A stretch of DNA of 64,000 nt from Rotaria sordida. Taxonomy: Eukaryota > Rotifera > Eurotatoria > Philodinida > Philodinidae. The notes under the pieces were generated by a model. The model was not told the DNA's origin and did no database searches. It worked only from the letters and a program-made list of their open reading frames with translations. The translations under genes were made by a program, and so were the position numbers. The stretch covers positions 1 through 64,000 of the forward strand of contig CAJNOL010000103.1 of assembly GCA_905250125.1 (NCBI GenBank). Direction: 5' to 3'. This document shows positions 12,001 to 23,167 of the stretch, in pieces; position 1 is the first letter of the stretch, and each line of letters starts with the position of its first letter.

Positions 12001-14025
12001 GAACTTGCATTAATAGTTTTCATTTGTTTTCGTAGCTTCTTCGAATGTTACCTGATGCTGGATATCGTCTTAAATGGACTTATGGTGTTGAAGCATTTCA
12101 ACAATGGTGTACGCAACGTAATCGTTCTATTTTAACAGTTACACCAGAAGGTAATCTTCTTCAATTGAAAGTCATTTTTGTTTTTTGGTCAAACTAGAAA
12201 TTTTTCTTCTAGAGGCAGAAATAGCAAAACAATATTTTGTTAAATCTGATTTACTTTCATATATAAATGGTGATGAACTACAACAGGTTATGGATGTATT
12301 TATACGTGAAGTTCGTCGTCCAACAGGGGAACAATATTTACCCGAGAGTATTTATTATCTTTGTTTGGGTAAGTATAACTAATCAATTTCTTTTAATGGA
12401 AAAATTCCAAATATTTTCATTTTACGGCCTTACTCAATCGGGAGCGGATATTTGAGGAGAGGTTCCTTTGTAAGTGGGAATAAAAAAAGCTTGACCCTGC
12501 ACATCTCTACTTATGACGTCTACACATTAAAACTATTAAACAGCAGAAGATAGAAGTTTTCATGCAAATTTGAGTTCTGTTTCTAATCAATACTATTAAA
12601 TCGTCTATACACAAAATCGTGCTTCTTTAATCCTTATTGTATATAAATAAATTCAAAAGAGATTTGAAAAATCGAATAACAACATTTGATCTTTCTACAA
12701 AAAAAGCAAAAAATAAAAATCTTAAATATTTTACAAGAAAATATTGATTTATATATAAACATTTTAGGTATACAATTTTATTTAAATTTAAATAATCGTC
12801 AAATCGATCTATTCGATCCTCGTTATATAGAATTTAATTCAACATTAAATCGTATACTTCAAACTTATACACCACGTCTTTTAACTGATTGTAAGTTATA
12901 TTGTTCAAAATAAATATTGAATAATTTATTTTTTTTATTTTTGTTTTAGCAAATACATTTGTATCATTAATTGATGAAGATTTATTATATGATGCTCATC
13001 AATTAGGTACATTAACACCATGGTCATTATTAACAACATTACTTTATACAAATTCAAAATATTTCAATTTAAAAACTGTTGAATCACATATGGCTATATC
13101 ATTTGCAAATTTTGGTAAATATTCTCAATGGGTACGTTTATCAACAAGTTCACCACAAGGACAACAAATGAATTATTTACGATTTTACGCTCATAATCCA
13201 GGTAAAATAATATTAATTATATTATGAAACACGATTGAAAAGGAATGTTAAAGTAAGGTGATAGAAAAAATGTTATTGCTCAATTTTTGTTGTTGAGCAC
13301 CTTATCTAGAGTAGAAATTGGTATGCATTTCTTGACAGACGTTCTTGATATACAACCAAAGATTGTATTTCAATAATCTCTCGTTATAATACATCACGTA
13401 TTTCCTTTGTCGCAATTCCGGAAGATGAAGTATAAAGGATAGGTGAAGAAATGTATCTCAAAATAGATAGAATAAAACAATTTTCATGTGATTAGCAACA
13501 GCAGCTACATCGTATTCGATATTTTAATTCTGCAGAAACTGTGTTAATAGTTTTTTTTTAAAATAAAACAAAAAGAAAACAAGAAATTTTTATTTTTCTT
13601 TATAAAGATCTTAAATCATTAGTAAATTTACCAACATTTTATGAAATAACTGAACAAATGAATGATCCAGTTCGATGTCCAATAAAACAATATGATTTTT
13701 ATGTATCGAAATGGTAAGATAACTTTTAAATATTTATTATTATTATTATTATTTATTTTATATTAGTCCTGAACAAATTCGTGGTACAGCTGATGTTTTT
13801 TATTTACTTCCAATATCAGAACAAATTCATGAAAATTCTATATGGTATTCAAATAATTCATTATCACCAACAATAATGGATCAAATGTTAAATAGACTTA
13901 AACTTATACCTGATTTTTATAATCAAACAAAACCAGTTGAAACAGGTTCAACATCATCATCATCGTTATCATCATCAAATGGAAATAATACGGTTACATC
14001 AACAACGACTATAACAAATAATTAA
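9090..14025 (+). CDS. QRICH1/ZMYM-type protein with C-terminal DUF3504 domain
   Basis: Thirteen exons give 868 residues: 9090-9132, 9460-9612, 9671-10085, 10153-10703, 10760-10944, 11017-11161, 11224-11337, 12036-12150, 12213-12368, 12778-12890, 12950-13201, 13608-13713, 13767-14025. Every junction is GT-AG and keeps phase. The N-terminal half is low-complexity: polyglutamine, acidic serine stretches and a basic RRSTRVPKPK motif. Around residue 416 lies a P/V-rich segment (KAVPVPVPFFVPI) typical of ZMYM proteins just before their C-terminal domain. Residues about 545-835 match the ZMYM2/3/4 and QRICH1 C-terminus, with REVRRPTGEQYLPESIYYLC, NPDLKS, DPVRCPIKQYDFYVSKCPE and a late LNRLKL. No MYM zinc fingers (paired Cys motifs) are present, so QRICH1 is the better comparison. 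Probably a nuclear transcriptional regulator. Three of its introns carry copies of the same repeat. Confidence 0.8.
9157..9410 (+). mobile_element. Intronic repeat element copy A (GTGAAACA family)
   Basis: Lies within intron 1 (9133-9459) of the QRICH1-like gene. It begins TTTGTGAAACACGATCTTGAAGG and contains the family's conserved inner segment AGATAGAATAAAA and GATTAGCAA, ending GATTGCGCTATG. An 89-codon frame across the intron is an accident of the insertion. Compared with copies D and F the 3' end is shortened. Confidence 0.65.
11359..12016 (+). mobile_element. Intronic repeat element copy B (GTGAAACA family)
   Basis: Fills most of intron 7 (11338-12035) of the QRICH1-like gene. The 5' end is TGTGAAATACGATCTAAGAGG and the 3' end is CATCGTATTTTAATCCCACAG then TTGCATTAATAG, matching the family termini. 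It is the longest copy and its interior is largely unlike the others, so it may hold an additional insertion. Confidence 0.55.
13224..13550 (+). mobile_element. Intronic repeat element copy C (GTGAAACA family)
   Basis: Lies within intron 11 (13202-13607) of the QRICH1-like gene. It starts ATGAAACACGATTGAAAAGG and ends TATTTTAATTCTGCAG then AACTGTGTTAATAG. It shares with copies A and D the inner segments CTCGTTATAATA and GTATCTCAAAATAGATAGAA. Confidence 0.65.
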
Positions 14026-15728
14026 ACTTGTTTTATTAGTTATTCAATGATTTGTTTTGTAATGCTCGTTGTTGAGAGCAAATCGCATATGTTTGTACAG
14101 AAATTTCTCTTTTCTTTATGTGTTATTTCGATCAGTTTATTGAAAGTGTTATGTTGCGTATATGTGCGTCTTTGTATTATTTGTTTCATTGATAAAGAAA
14201 AAAAAAACAAAAGAAAAACAAGCAATGTATTTGTATAGAATTATTCAATGTATATTAGATGCGCTTTTTTGTTCAAAAACTAGAATGACATAAGAGTAAT
14301 TAATAAATGGTAAAATTTATCAATTATTTATAATTATCATATCATAAACCTAAGTTAAAGAATAGTAATCAGAAGAGAAAGATAGATTATAAAATGGGAA
14401 AGTTTGTATGGCGAGAAAGTGTTTGTTTTTCGGAAATCATATTTTGTTTGGTTTTTGTTAAGAAAAAAAGATGTAGGTGGGTGAGATGTGGGTGTCTGTG
14501 TGTGATGTGCGCAGATATTAGTCTGCTTTTTACGCACACACAATGACACCCGCACCCTCACAGTGAAATCTATATTAGTAAACACCGCCCTACTCTGAAC
14601 TTGAATATTGCTTTTATAGTCCTAATTACTATATGAGCTTCTTTTAAATGAACACATATTTTGACATAGTAAAACTTGATGAAGATATATTTGGATGCAT
14701 TGTTGAGTAACGTTCATCAGATTTTTTGGGTTCATAAATATTCGAATGAAAGAAGATGAATAATTTATGATTACTTCAAAACTAGTAAAGTAGCTTATAT
14801 TTCTCATTTAAAAGAGATCTTACTATACTAGTCATGAAGATTGGTGTATGTCGCAACGTAGTCAACATGCTATCGGACAGATGATTCGATGCAATCAGTC
14901 GTTCATGACTTGCTCGAGATTATTCCATGGCTAATGATATCAAGGCTCTAACATAATATGTTAAACAATGTAACCAGTCAACTATAGTGACTCTCAGAAA
15001 AAAAATAGAAGTAGTTGTATGGTCTTTTTACTTAAGAAAAATAGAATTTGACGAATCCTTATTATTTGTTGTTGTACAGCACGAATTTAAGTTTTTGTCA
15101 ATGTATTTCAAAGTCAAAAAATGTATTAGAGAATATGAGTCCTTTATTTTATTATTTATTAAACAAAAACAAGGAAGCAGTAGATGAATGAATGCATCTT
15201 TATCACATTCTAAAGGCTTTTTTGTTTATCAAGCACTAGATATATGTAGTTGAAAATGAAAGTACAAGTCGACTAGATTTATCGATCATCTAGTCAATCT
15301 TTATATATGTATATATATTGTATAAGACTAATTCATTTTCAAACTATATTATAACTTTATTTTTCTAATGATCGTTTTGCATCTAGAGAATGAAACTAAG
15401 TGAATTGATCGAATTATTGTGATTTAAATACATACCAAAGAAAATTTCTTCGTTTCTTTTTTTTCTTTATTAATTGTTTTTAAATGTTTGAGTTTAAAAT
15501 TTAGCAGTTTATTTAATGCTTAAGTCAATATTTTTGTTCGTTTACTAACAGCAGTGCAAATATTAAAAAAAAAACAAAACCTCATTATACATTACCTTCA
15601 CCCTACTCCCTCTTTTTTTCGTCATAAATACACGATTAAAAAATTCGTGTATAAACAAAATTCATTTTCTATAACTGTACATATACGCGTCAACAGTTTT
15701 CTTTATCAAATATTACTACAAATAAAAA
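14026..15728. other. Intergenic 1.7 kb with a fragment of the GTGAAACA element
   Basis: No gene seen. The left part is probably the 3' UTR of the QRICH1-like gene. GT-rich sequence lies at about 14470-14550. A segment at about 14830-14955 matches, in reverse complement, the interior of element copy D (about 44965-45085), sharing for example TATGTCGCAACGTAGTCA against TGACTACGTTGTGACATA and an ATTCCATGGCTA block. The right part should hold the promoter of the next gene; no clear TATA box was chosen. Confidence 0.5.
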
Positions 15729-17278
15729 ATGAATACATCAATTTCATCTGCATCTCGTCGAGCAATGTTACCTTCAAATGCAGTTAGTCCATTGATTGAT
15801 AGTGATTCTAGTTTTATAAATAATTCATTTGTTCGTGAACCATCAACATTATCAGCAAATGATGTTGGATTTCAAAAAGTTTTAGAACAAGATGGTGGAG
15901 TACAAGAAGAAACTTTATATCAAATTGAAATTGAAAATGAAAATTTATTACGTTCATCACATCGATCAGAATTAGCTAGTAAAAATGCTTGTTTAACACG
16001 ACGATGGCAAACAGCATTAGTTTCAAGTTTAGTCATTGTAGCTTTAGCTGCTGGAATAGGTAAGTAAACATATTTTTTGTTTTTTTTTTAACCTATATTT
16101 TAAATATTAAAAGGTGGTCTTGCTTATTGGATAAAAATTCCAAAAGTAATAACACAACCATATTTACTTTATGGTGAATCATGTTATATGAATTCTCGTT
16201 CATGTGATGAAACACGAATGCTTTGGTGTCCAGCTGGAACATGTATATGTACAGGTAATTATTATTGGAATGCAACATCACAAAATTGTTCATGTGGTTC
16301 AAGTCAAATGTGGACAGATTTTACATGTCAAAGTTATGGTTATTATGGTGATCCTTGTAATCCTGTACCTTGTCAAGCAACTTTAACATGTATGAAAGTT
16401 GTTAATCAAACATATACTACTGGTCAAAATGTTTGTGTTTGTGATAATACGACTTATTTACAAACAACTGGTGCTAATCAAGGAAATTGTACTTCTAGAT
16501 TATCATATAATCAAACTTGTCTAACAACAACTGACTGTAAAGATTGGTTAGGTCTTTCTTGTACTAGTGTTTCATCAAGTAAAAATTGTATTCATTTAAA
16601 ATTTATATATTGAATTTTAATATTATAGGTCTTTTATGTCAATGTAGTTCAACATCTTATTGGAATGGATCAATATGTGTACAAAGTAAAATAATGACTT
16701 ATAAAGTTTTTTCGTTTTTTTTTCTATTTTTAGAATTTTATTTACGTGTATAGATGCTCTTGGTGGAGAACCATGTAGTGGAACTATTCCATGTGATACT
16801 ACAAGAGGTTTAACATGTGTATCAAGTATTTGTGTATGTGATCAATATAGTTATTGGGATAATGTTACAACATATTGGTGTCAAACAAAAGTTAGTTCAA
16901 TAAAAATTTTATTTTATTTTAATTTTTAATTTTTTCGATTAGAAAACTTATGCTATTTCATGTCAATATGATTTTCAATGTAATACAACAGTTAATCTTA
17001 CATGTCCATCTGTAAGTACAGGTTGTAATTGTTATGCTACATCATATGCACATATATGTGATTGTGCATCGAATACATTTTGGGATGGACAACGATGTAT
17101 AGATAGACATTCATTTAATGGTACATGTCCAGGACAATATGCTTGTACAGCAAATCTTGTTTGTTATTTAGGACATTGTATATGTCCAGGAAATATGGTA
17201 TGGAATACTCCAACACCAAATGTTTGTGATTGTTCTACAGGAACTACATGGAATACTACCACTAACACGTGCACTTAA
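15729..17278 (+). CDS. Type II membrane protein with EB/EGF-like cysteine-rich ectodomain
   Basis: Five exons encode 441 residues: 15729-16059, 16114-16578, 16629-16685, 16754-16890, 16943-17278 (TAA at the end, overlapping AATAAA). About 94 cytoplasmic residues, polar and serine-rich, precede one hydrophobic segment at about 95-117. There is no N-terminal signal peptide, so the topology is type II. The rest is extracellular: repeated cysteine clusters of the form C-x-C-x-(3)-YW-(N/D), such as CICTGNYYWN, CVCDQYSYWD and CICPGNMVW, with many N-glycosylation sequons. The spacing resembles EB modules of invertebrate secreted proteins, although no single domain model is certain. Ligand and function are unknown; adhesion or a receptor role is only a guess. 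Confidence 0.75.
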
Positions 17279-18498
17279 ATAAAGAGATCAATTCATTTTT
17301 TTTTCTTATCAAATAATAGATTTTTATAATCTTTTTTTTTTGTTTTGTTTTTGAAAAGAACGAAATATAATTTTTAACACCCATGAAATTGATTATACTT
17401 TTTAACATATGAAAAAAAAAATAATAGCTTCTTTTTTTCTGTTGTTCGAATAATAAAATATGTACGTTTAATAATAATCTTTAAACTTATGAAAGTCTAC
17501 TGTTTTTAATTCTGACAAAAACAACATTTTGTATTAAATCTACTGACAAAATATCGTTTCGTTAATTGAGATAAATATCTATAGCATGAAATTCGATCAA
17601 TAAAACAGCGACATTGAATAATTCTATGTAATCTTGACTTTTATTCATGATTTATTGGAACTCAAAAATATCATTGAAGAAATAATACTCGACGTATTCT
17701 TGTCTTTTTCTTTTTGTTTTTTCTTCATCTTCGTTAGGAATAGATCATTTCATTCCCTATAATTGCCTTAGCAAAACAATCATTGTTAAAATAACAAAGA
17801 AATAAATATATAAAATTTTTAATAATATTTTCTCGAATTTTTTTACGAGGACATCGTCCAAAATGATTCGAATGCATATTACTTCCCAACGAACAACAAG
17901 CGATGATTTCAATATCTTAACAAAGAAACATTTTTTTCGGTTAAAATTATTCTATAGGCCATTCGACCTATCTATGAATGAAAATTCAATAAAACGATTA
18001 TAAATCTGTTTCATAGACTCATGAAGACGAACCTCATTAGACTTTTACTAGTCTCAGGAAGACGTTTTTTGTTTGGCTCAATACTATCTCAAATTACAGG
18101 TATCAGTTAAGATGATTCCCTCATTATTCTATCCATTTAAACCAATTTAATAAATATAAAAATTCAAAATACGAAAGATTATGGAAATAGTTAATTCAAA
18201 TCTATATTCAATATCTAAACAAAATTTTTCTTTTTTTTTGTCTTCTGTCAGTAAATTTATCCAATTAAAACATATGAACAGTTTGTATATTCGCTTATTT
18301 CTTCATTCTATAAACAATAAACTCATAACAGTGTCATAGTTCTTTTCTTTCCTTGTTTTTTGATCAATCGTTTGATCTCTTATCATTCTTTGACAATTAA
18401 TTAATTAATCCCATGAGCTCATTTAATCATTTTCGATATTATCGATTCAAATATATTATTCAAATAATGTTCAATTCATTAAAAACAACAAAAAAAAA
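17279..18498. other. Intergenic 1.2 kb with a copy of a second dispersed repeat
   Basis: No coding sequence seen. At about 18005-18070 the minus strand carries the motif CTGAGACTAGTAAAAGTCTA followed by a GGTTCGTC block, matching copies at about 29470, 35475 and 57015. The remainder is AT-rich. The region before 18499 should hold the homeobox gene promoter. Confidence 0.45.
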
Positions 18499-18960
18499 AT
18501 GTCATCTCAATCTCGTCATGTTTATACACGTGAAGAACGAACAATACTTGAAGCAAGTTTTGCTCGTCAAACACATCCTGATATAAATGAAAAAGAACGT
18601 CTTGCTAAAATTTTAAATTGTAATATTATTCAAATTTCAAATTGGTTTCAAAATCATCGAGTAAATAATTCCTAATAAAAATTCTCTTTCTATCTTTTTT
18701 TGTTTTTATAGCGTCGAATTAAAAAACAGAAGAAATCTGTAACATCAAATACGTCAACAATTACAAATACAATCTCGGTGAATTCTCCTATATATCAAAC
18801 ATCTTGTATTTATCATCAACCAAATTGTCCATTGAATATCAATAATGATAATTCATCATATTATTATTACTATCCATCAACATCTCAATATGTCTATACT
18901 AATGAGCCAATTTATACACAAACGACGTTTTGTGATTCGTTTGCTACTTTTGAACAATAA
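18499..18960 (+). CDS. Short divergent homeodomain protein
   Basis: Two exons (18499-18660 and 18712-18960) encode 136 residues. Residues about 4-62 form a homeodomain: an R-x-x-Y-T N-terminal arm, LEASFARQTHPDINEKERLA (helix 1 to helix 2), then ISNWFQNHRRRIKKQ (helix 3). The invariant W48, F49 and N51 are present, and Q50 is of the common type. Position 52 is histidine where most homeodomains have arginine. The intron falls, phase 0, between homeodomain positions 53 and 54, inside the recognition helix. The tail is serine, tyrosine and threonine rich with no recognised motif. PRD-class or DUX-like proteins are the nearest in feel, but the class is not settled. Expected to be a nuclear DNA-binding factor. 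Confidence 0.8.
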
Positions 18961-19111
18961 ATTTTTTGCTGTTTTTGTTCTTTGATTTTATGAAATAAAA
19001 ATAATGTTCTATATACTAGATTGGCGCTTATTTAGACTATTAAAAATAATTTTCTTATATCATTTCTCCAGAATTTTTTTTTCCTCTTAACTTTTCTTTA
19101 TATTTTCATCA

Positions 19112-22100
19112 ATGAAAAAAATCGGTTTAATACAACGTCGTCGAACTGAAAAAGCTATAATTGATGCTCTATTAAAAATATCTGAAATTGTTCAGAAAAC
19201 AGAAACTAATCGACAACGTCAAAAATCGAAAAAAACAATTGGTGATGGTGATTATAATGAATTTCATAATGATGATGATGATAAACAACAACAACAAGTA
19301 CCTCAACCACCTTCAATGCGTACAATTGATTCTAATGTCTCAGGTTTTAATCAACAATCAATAGAAAAATCTTCAAATTCTAATCAAACATCTATTCATA
19401 AACCTAAACAATATACATTAAATCCATCATGGAATTCAGGTAAAATCAAAGATTTTAAATGTAAAATAGAATATTTGTTTTTTCTCATTTATTCTTAGAT
19501 AAACAATATGATCGATCATTAGGACAAGAACACATAGATAATAATGAATATAAAAATCAAGAACATTCTAATAAACGTTATTATTCTTATTCTTCATCTA
19601 CAACATCATTATCATCGAATGATAATCATTATCGAAAGAAATTTTCAAAACATTATTCAAGTCATAAATCAATTCAATCAAATAAAAATTTAAAACCTGT
19701 ATTTAAAATTTAAAAAAAAAATATACATAAATTTTCATAAATATATTTAATTCCATTATTTAGATATGTCAAGAATTAGAAAAAACGGAAAATCAACCAA
19801 CAATAACAACTTTTAATTCCCATGCAACTTCCTATCAAGTTAATTCTGCTGCTACAACTATTCTTGATGATCAATCATCATCTTTAGTTATGATGCCAAT
19901 GACTTCAACTCCAACAATATCATTACCAATTACTAATGAACAACAATCGACAACAAATCCAATTCCTATTCATATTGAACAACAACAACAACAACAACAA
20001 CAACCACAACTTTCATCATCATCGAATGATTTTGATGTATTTATTGATCAACAATTACAAGCTACATTAGAAAAACATTTAAAAAATCATTTATTATTAT
20101 CAACAAATCATGAAAATATTCCATCACAACGAAAAACTAGATTAGTTACATTAACAAAATCTGAAACAGGAAAATTGATAAATGATTTAGATCTTACTAA
20201 ACAAGTTTGCAATTTAGAACATTATGAAAAACAGGTCAGAAGGAATTCATATTACAAAATGAAATCATTATTTATAGTGTTAGTCTAATAAAATTCAAAA
20301 GGAGATCCCTATCAGATGATTAATATAAATGATATTTTTTTTTGTCTCTTGCTTGCAATGAATTAAAAGTCGCTAGAACAATCTCTGCAGGATTGAAATG
20401 TCGAATGAGGCTTTTTCGTCCTTGGGTTGATCTTCATTTAAATTTAAGAAAATCTGAAAATCGTTTTTTTTCATTCATTTTAGCGTGAATTAGCAATGCT
20501 TGCTGCTAAACAAGGCAATTATTCATTATCGTATTCAATTTATACAAATCTTTTACATGATAGTCAATATGATTATAAATTAAAATCAGAAATTTTAGCA
20601 TCACGTGCAACAACATTATTATTTGAACAAAAATGTTTTGAATCAATTGATGATTGTACACAAGCAATTGCATTTAATCAATGGAATAAATTAGCATATG
20701 TTATACGTGCTGCTTGTTGGATGATAAAACAAGAATATTCAAAAGCAGTTGAAGATTATTCAAAATTATTTCATTTTTTTGATCAAAGTCAACATGTTTT
20801 AGATTTATTAAATTTAGCTTATGAAAAATTAAAATTATTAAATAATAATATTGATAATGAACAATCAATTAAAATTGAACAAGAAAAGGAAGATATTCAA
20901 TCAATTAAAAATGATAATAATACAACACAACCTATGACATCATTAATTGATACATGTGTTAATTCTACACAATCACTTTCATTAGTTTCACCAACTGCTT
21001 CTTTTATGCAACCAGCTATTTATCTTTGTTATCCTTATCAAGCTTATCCAACTTGGTATAGCACTAATAATAATGAACAACGAACAAGAAATGGAGAAGA
21101 AATTCAACAACCAACATATATTAGTAAGTGCGAAGTAAAGCATTTCTGTAGAGTTGGTCGTGCATACTTCGCCTTCGATGCTTTGCGTGTTTTTTCTCTG
21201 TAACAAAGTCTGTATTTTGTGTCATCATGATTTACAGAATAGCAAGTCGCTAGAAATTCGTTCGAACTTTGCCAGAGAGATCGATGTTTCACGATGATAC
21301 AAATGTTTTGAAATCTTCAATATGCGTTTTTGTTTTTTTAGTCAGCTGTTATGCGTGAGAGTAATAATAAAAACTTTCGACAGGACAAGATCGATTCTGG
21401 ATAAAATCATTTATAGTTCTTATGTTAATTCAAATTTCATTGCCAAAATTTGAGGTCATTTCGCACCGCATTTATATAGTCTTTTGTATTTTACTATACA
21501 TACACATCCCGAGTTATCATTTTCGGTCACAATGATTTCAAAAATGAAAATTCAGAAAATACTAATGCTCAGTTCAAAAAAGAAGGTGGGTGAGTATTTT
21601 TTGAATAACTTTTGAATGGATTGACCTAGAGAGCTGCGATTTCCATCTTTGGGATGTGGGTGTGGGTGTAACTTCAAGTCTTGTCTTAAGCACCTAAGAC
21701 CTAAACCCACCCCATACCCACATCTTCAAGTAAAAAGATTCCCTCGTTTGCTTTTTTTCAAGCGTCGAGATAATTAAAATGATGATAGGTGATAATACAT
21801 AATGAATCATATATATGATGAAGTAATAAATCCATAGTGTTCTGTAAAAACATGTTGATAGAATTCTCGTGGTAATGAATCTGCTTTACCATGCCTTTTA
21901 TATTTTGGTCATTTGACTGATCGAAATGTAAATAATTTGAGTTTCCAATAAGATCGACACGAAAGAAACTCATTGCTGTAAACTGTAAGTATCTCGAGCG
22001 GTAAACTGCTGTCATAGAAATTATTATTTGTTTTTTATGAGATATCGACTTTTTTCTGATGGTCAACATTTGTAGCTTCGCAATCGAATGAAACTCGAAT

Positions 22101-22366
22101 ATTATCTCGTCTGCTTTTTTTTCTCTTTCTTTTACTTAGTTACAAATGCTAGTTTCACTTCACATCCATCTTTAATTATTGATCAATCATCTATGTCTTC
22201 TGAACAACCATTTCGAAATGTTTATGAAACAAAACATAAATCACGTCAATCTATACATTCAAACAATAATGCTCTTTTATCAACTATTGAACATGAATCA
22301 TCTTCTATTAATAAAAATTTACAATCAAATTTAATATGGATTAAAAATCCATATCGATCATTTTGA
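19112..22366 (+). CDS. TPR-repeat protein with long low-complexity N-terminus
   Basis: Five exons give 621 residues: 19112-19439, 19499-19698, 19764-20234, 20484-21123, 22140-22366, all in phase. Residues 1-333 are basic and then serine, asparagine and glutamine rich (polyglutamine at about 19978-20005). Residues about 334-440 form three helical TPR-like pairs, recognisable by A-x-x-G-N-Y-x-x-A/S-type helices: LAAKQGNYSLSYSIYTNLL, LASRATTLLFEQKCFESIDD and RAACWMIKQEYSKAVEDYSK. The tail is polar. TPR domains bind peptides or chaperone partners. Spacing resembles TTC31- and SPAG1-like proteins, but no orthologue is named. Intron 4 is about 1 kb and carries a hairpin. The gene ends 125 bp from the end of EMC4, tail to tail. 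Confidence 0.75.
20369..20410 (-). repeat. Short 3' end fragment of the GTGAAACA element
   Basis: Inside intron 3 of the TPR gene. In reverse complement it reads ACATTTCAATCCTGCAGAGA then TTGTTCTAGCGAC, similar to the 3' end of the intronic element (ACATTTTAAT, AGAGATTGTGCTAATAG). No 5' end is seen, so this is a remnant, and chance similarity is not excluded. Confidence 0.3.
21648..21735. repeat. GTGGGT-rich hairpin
   Basis: In intron 4 of the TPR gene, GATGTGGGTGTGGGTGTAAC (about 21653-21672) is matched in reverse complement by CCACCCCATACCCACATCTTC (about 21705-21726). The bdelloid telomere repeat is reported as TGTGGG, but only two or three units occur, with interruptions, so this is better read as a small inverted repeat. 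Confidence 0.5.
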
Positions 22367-22490
22367 TTTCTATAAATTCTCATTTATTTTATAAATTAAA
22401 ATATTTTGTTTAAATAAAACATCAATACAAAACAACGACTAGATTAATTTGTAAAGAAAAAAAAAATTTTTTTTTTGTATTTTGTCTGAA

Positions 22491-23167
22491 TTATGAATAA
22501 ATAATTCCTCCAAGGGTTATTTCCATTTGAGTTTGTTGATCAGCAAATGCAATCCAATCAGAATTATATGTTGGTAATAAACCCATTGATTGACATTTAT
22601 ATAAAGCTAATGCTAGATGTGTAAGATTACCCAAAAAATACATTATTTTATGTAACCATATATTTCCAACTAAACCTTCTTGTTCTAATGATGAAAATGC
22701 TGAACTAAGTGAAAATATTGCCTAAAAAAGAAAACCATACTCAAATTTATTTAAATAATAAGAAAAAAAGAATATAATAAGAATACTTGTATAGGTTTCA
22801 TAAATAACATAACAACAATCATAATTGACATAAGTGAAAATGTATTTCCAGCCATCCATGCTAATATAACATTCATTGGTAATTGTTTTATTGGTTGTAA
22901 TGCAATATCCCATGAACGTTTTGCTAATAAACGTTCATCATCTTCTTGTATTATTAAATCTGATACTCGTTGTTCATTGTAGCCAATAGGTGATAATAAA
23001 AGTCTATTATTATTATTATTATTATTTGTAATTGTCGTTGGTAAATTATTTTCATTAGTTGTAACAGCTAAACGTTCATGTTTACGAATTTGTAAATCAA
23101 TAAACCATTTTCGACGTGAAGGACTAGAGCGTATACTTGTTGTAGTTGTTGGATATTGACTAGACAT
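22491..23167 (-). CDS. EMC4: ER membrane protein complex subunit 4
   Basis: Two exons on the minus strand (22787-23167 and 22491-22721) encode 203 residues. The match to EMC4 (TMEM85) is strong along its length: PIGYNEQRVSDLIIQEDDER, KRSWDIALQPIKQLPMN, AWMAGNTFSLMSIMIV, GNLTHLALALYKCQSMGLLP and SDWIAF are all counterparts of conserved EMC4 blocks. EMC4 is part of the complex that inserts tail-anchored and multi-pass proteins into the ER membrane. Two to three hydrophobic segments lie in the second half. The N-terminus is lengthened by an asparagine run. The 3' end converges on the TPR gene. Confidence 0.95.

Noticed and set aside
14460..14560. GT-rich tract taken as a possible telomeric TGTGGG array
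   Set aside because: The units are irregular and only a few match; there is no terminal array, and genes continue on both sides.
22100..22139. Alternative start at 22088 for the last exon of the TPR gene as a separate small protein with a signal peptide
   Set aside because: The hydrophobic start (MKLEYYLVCFFFSFF) spans the polypyrimidine tract and splice acceptor at 22138-22139. The exon from 22140 joins in phase to the TPR gene, which explains it better.
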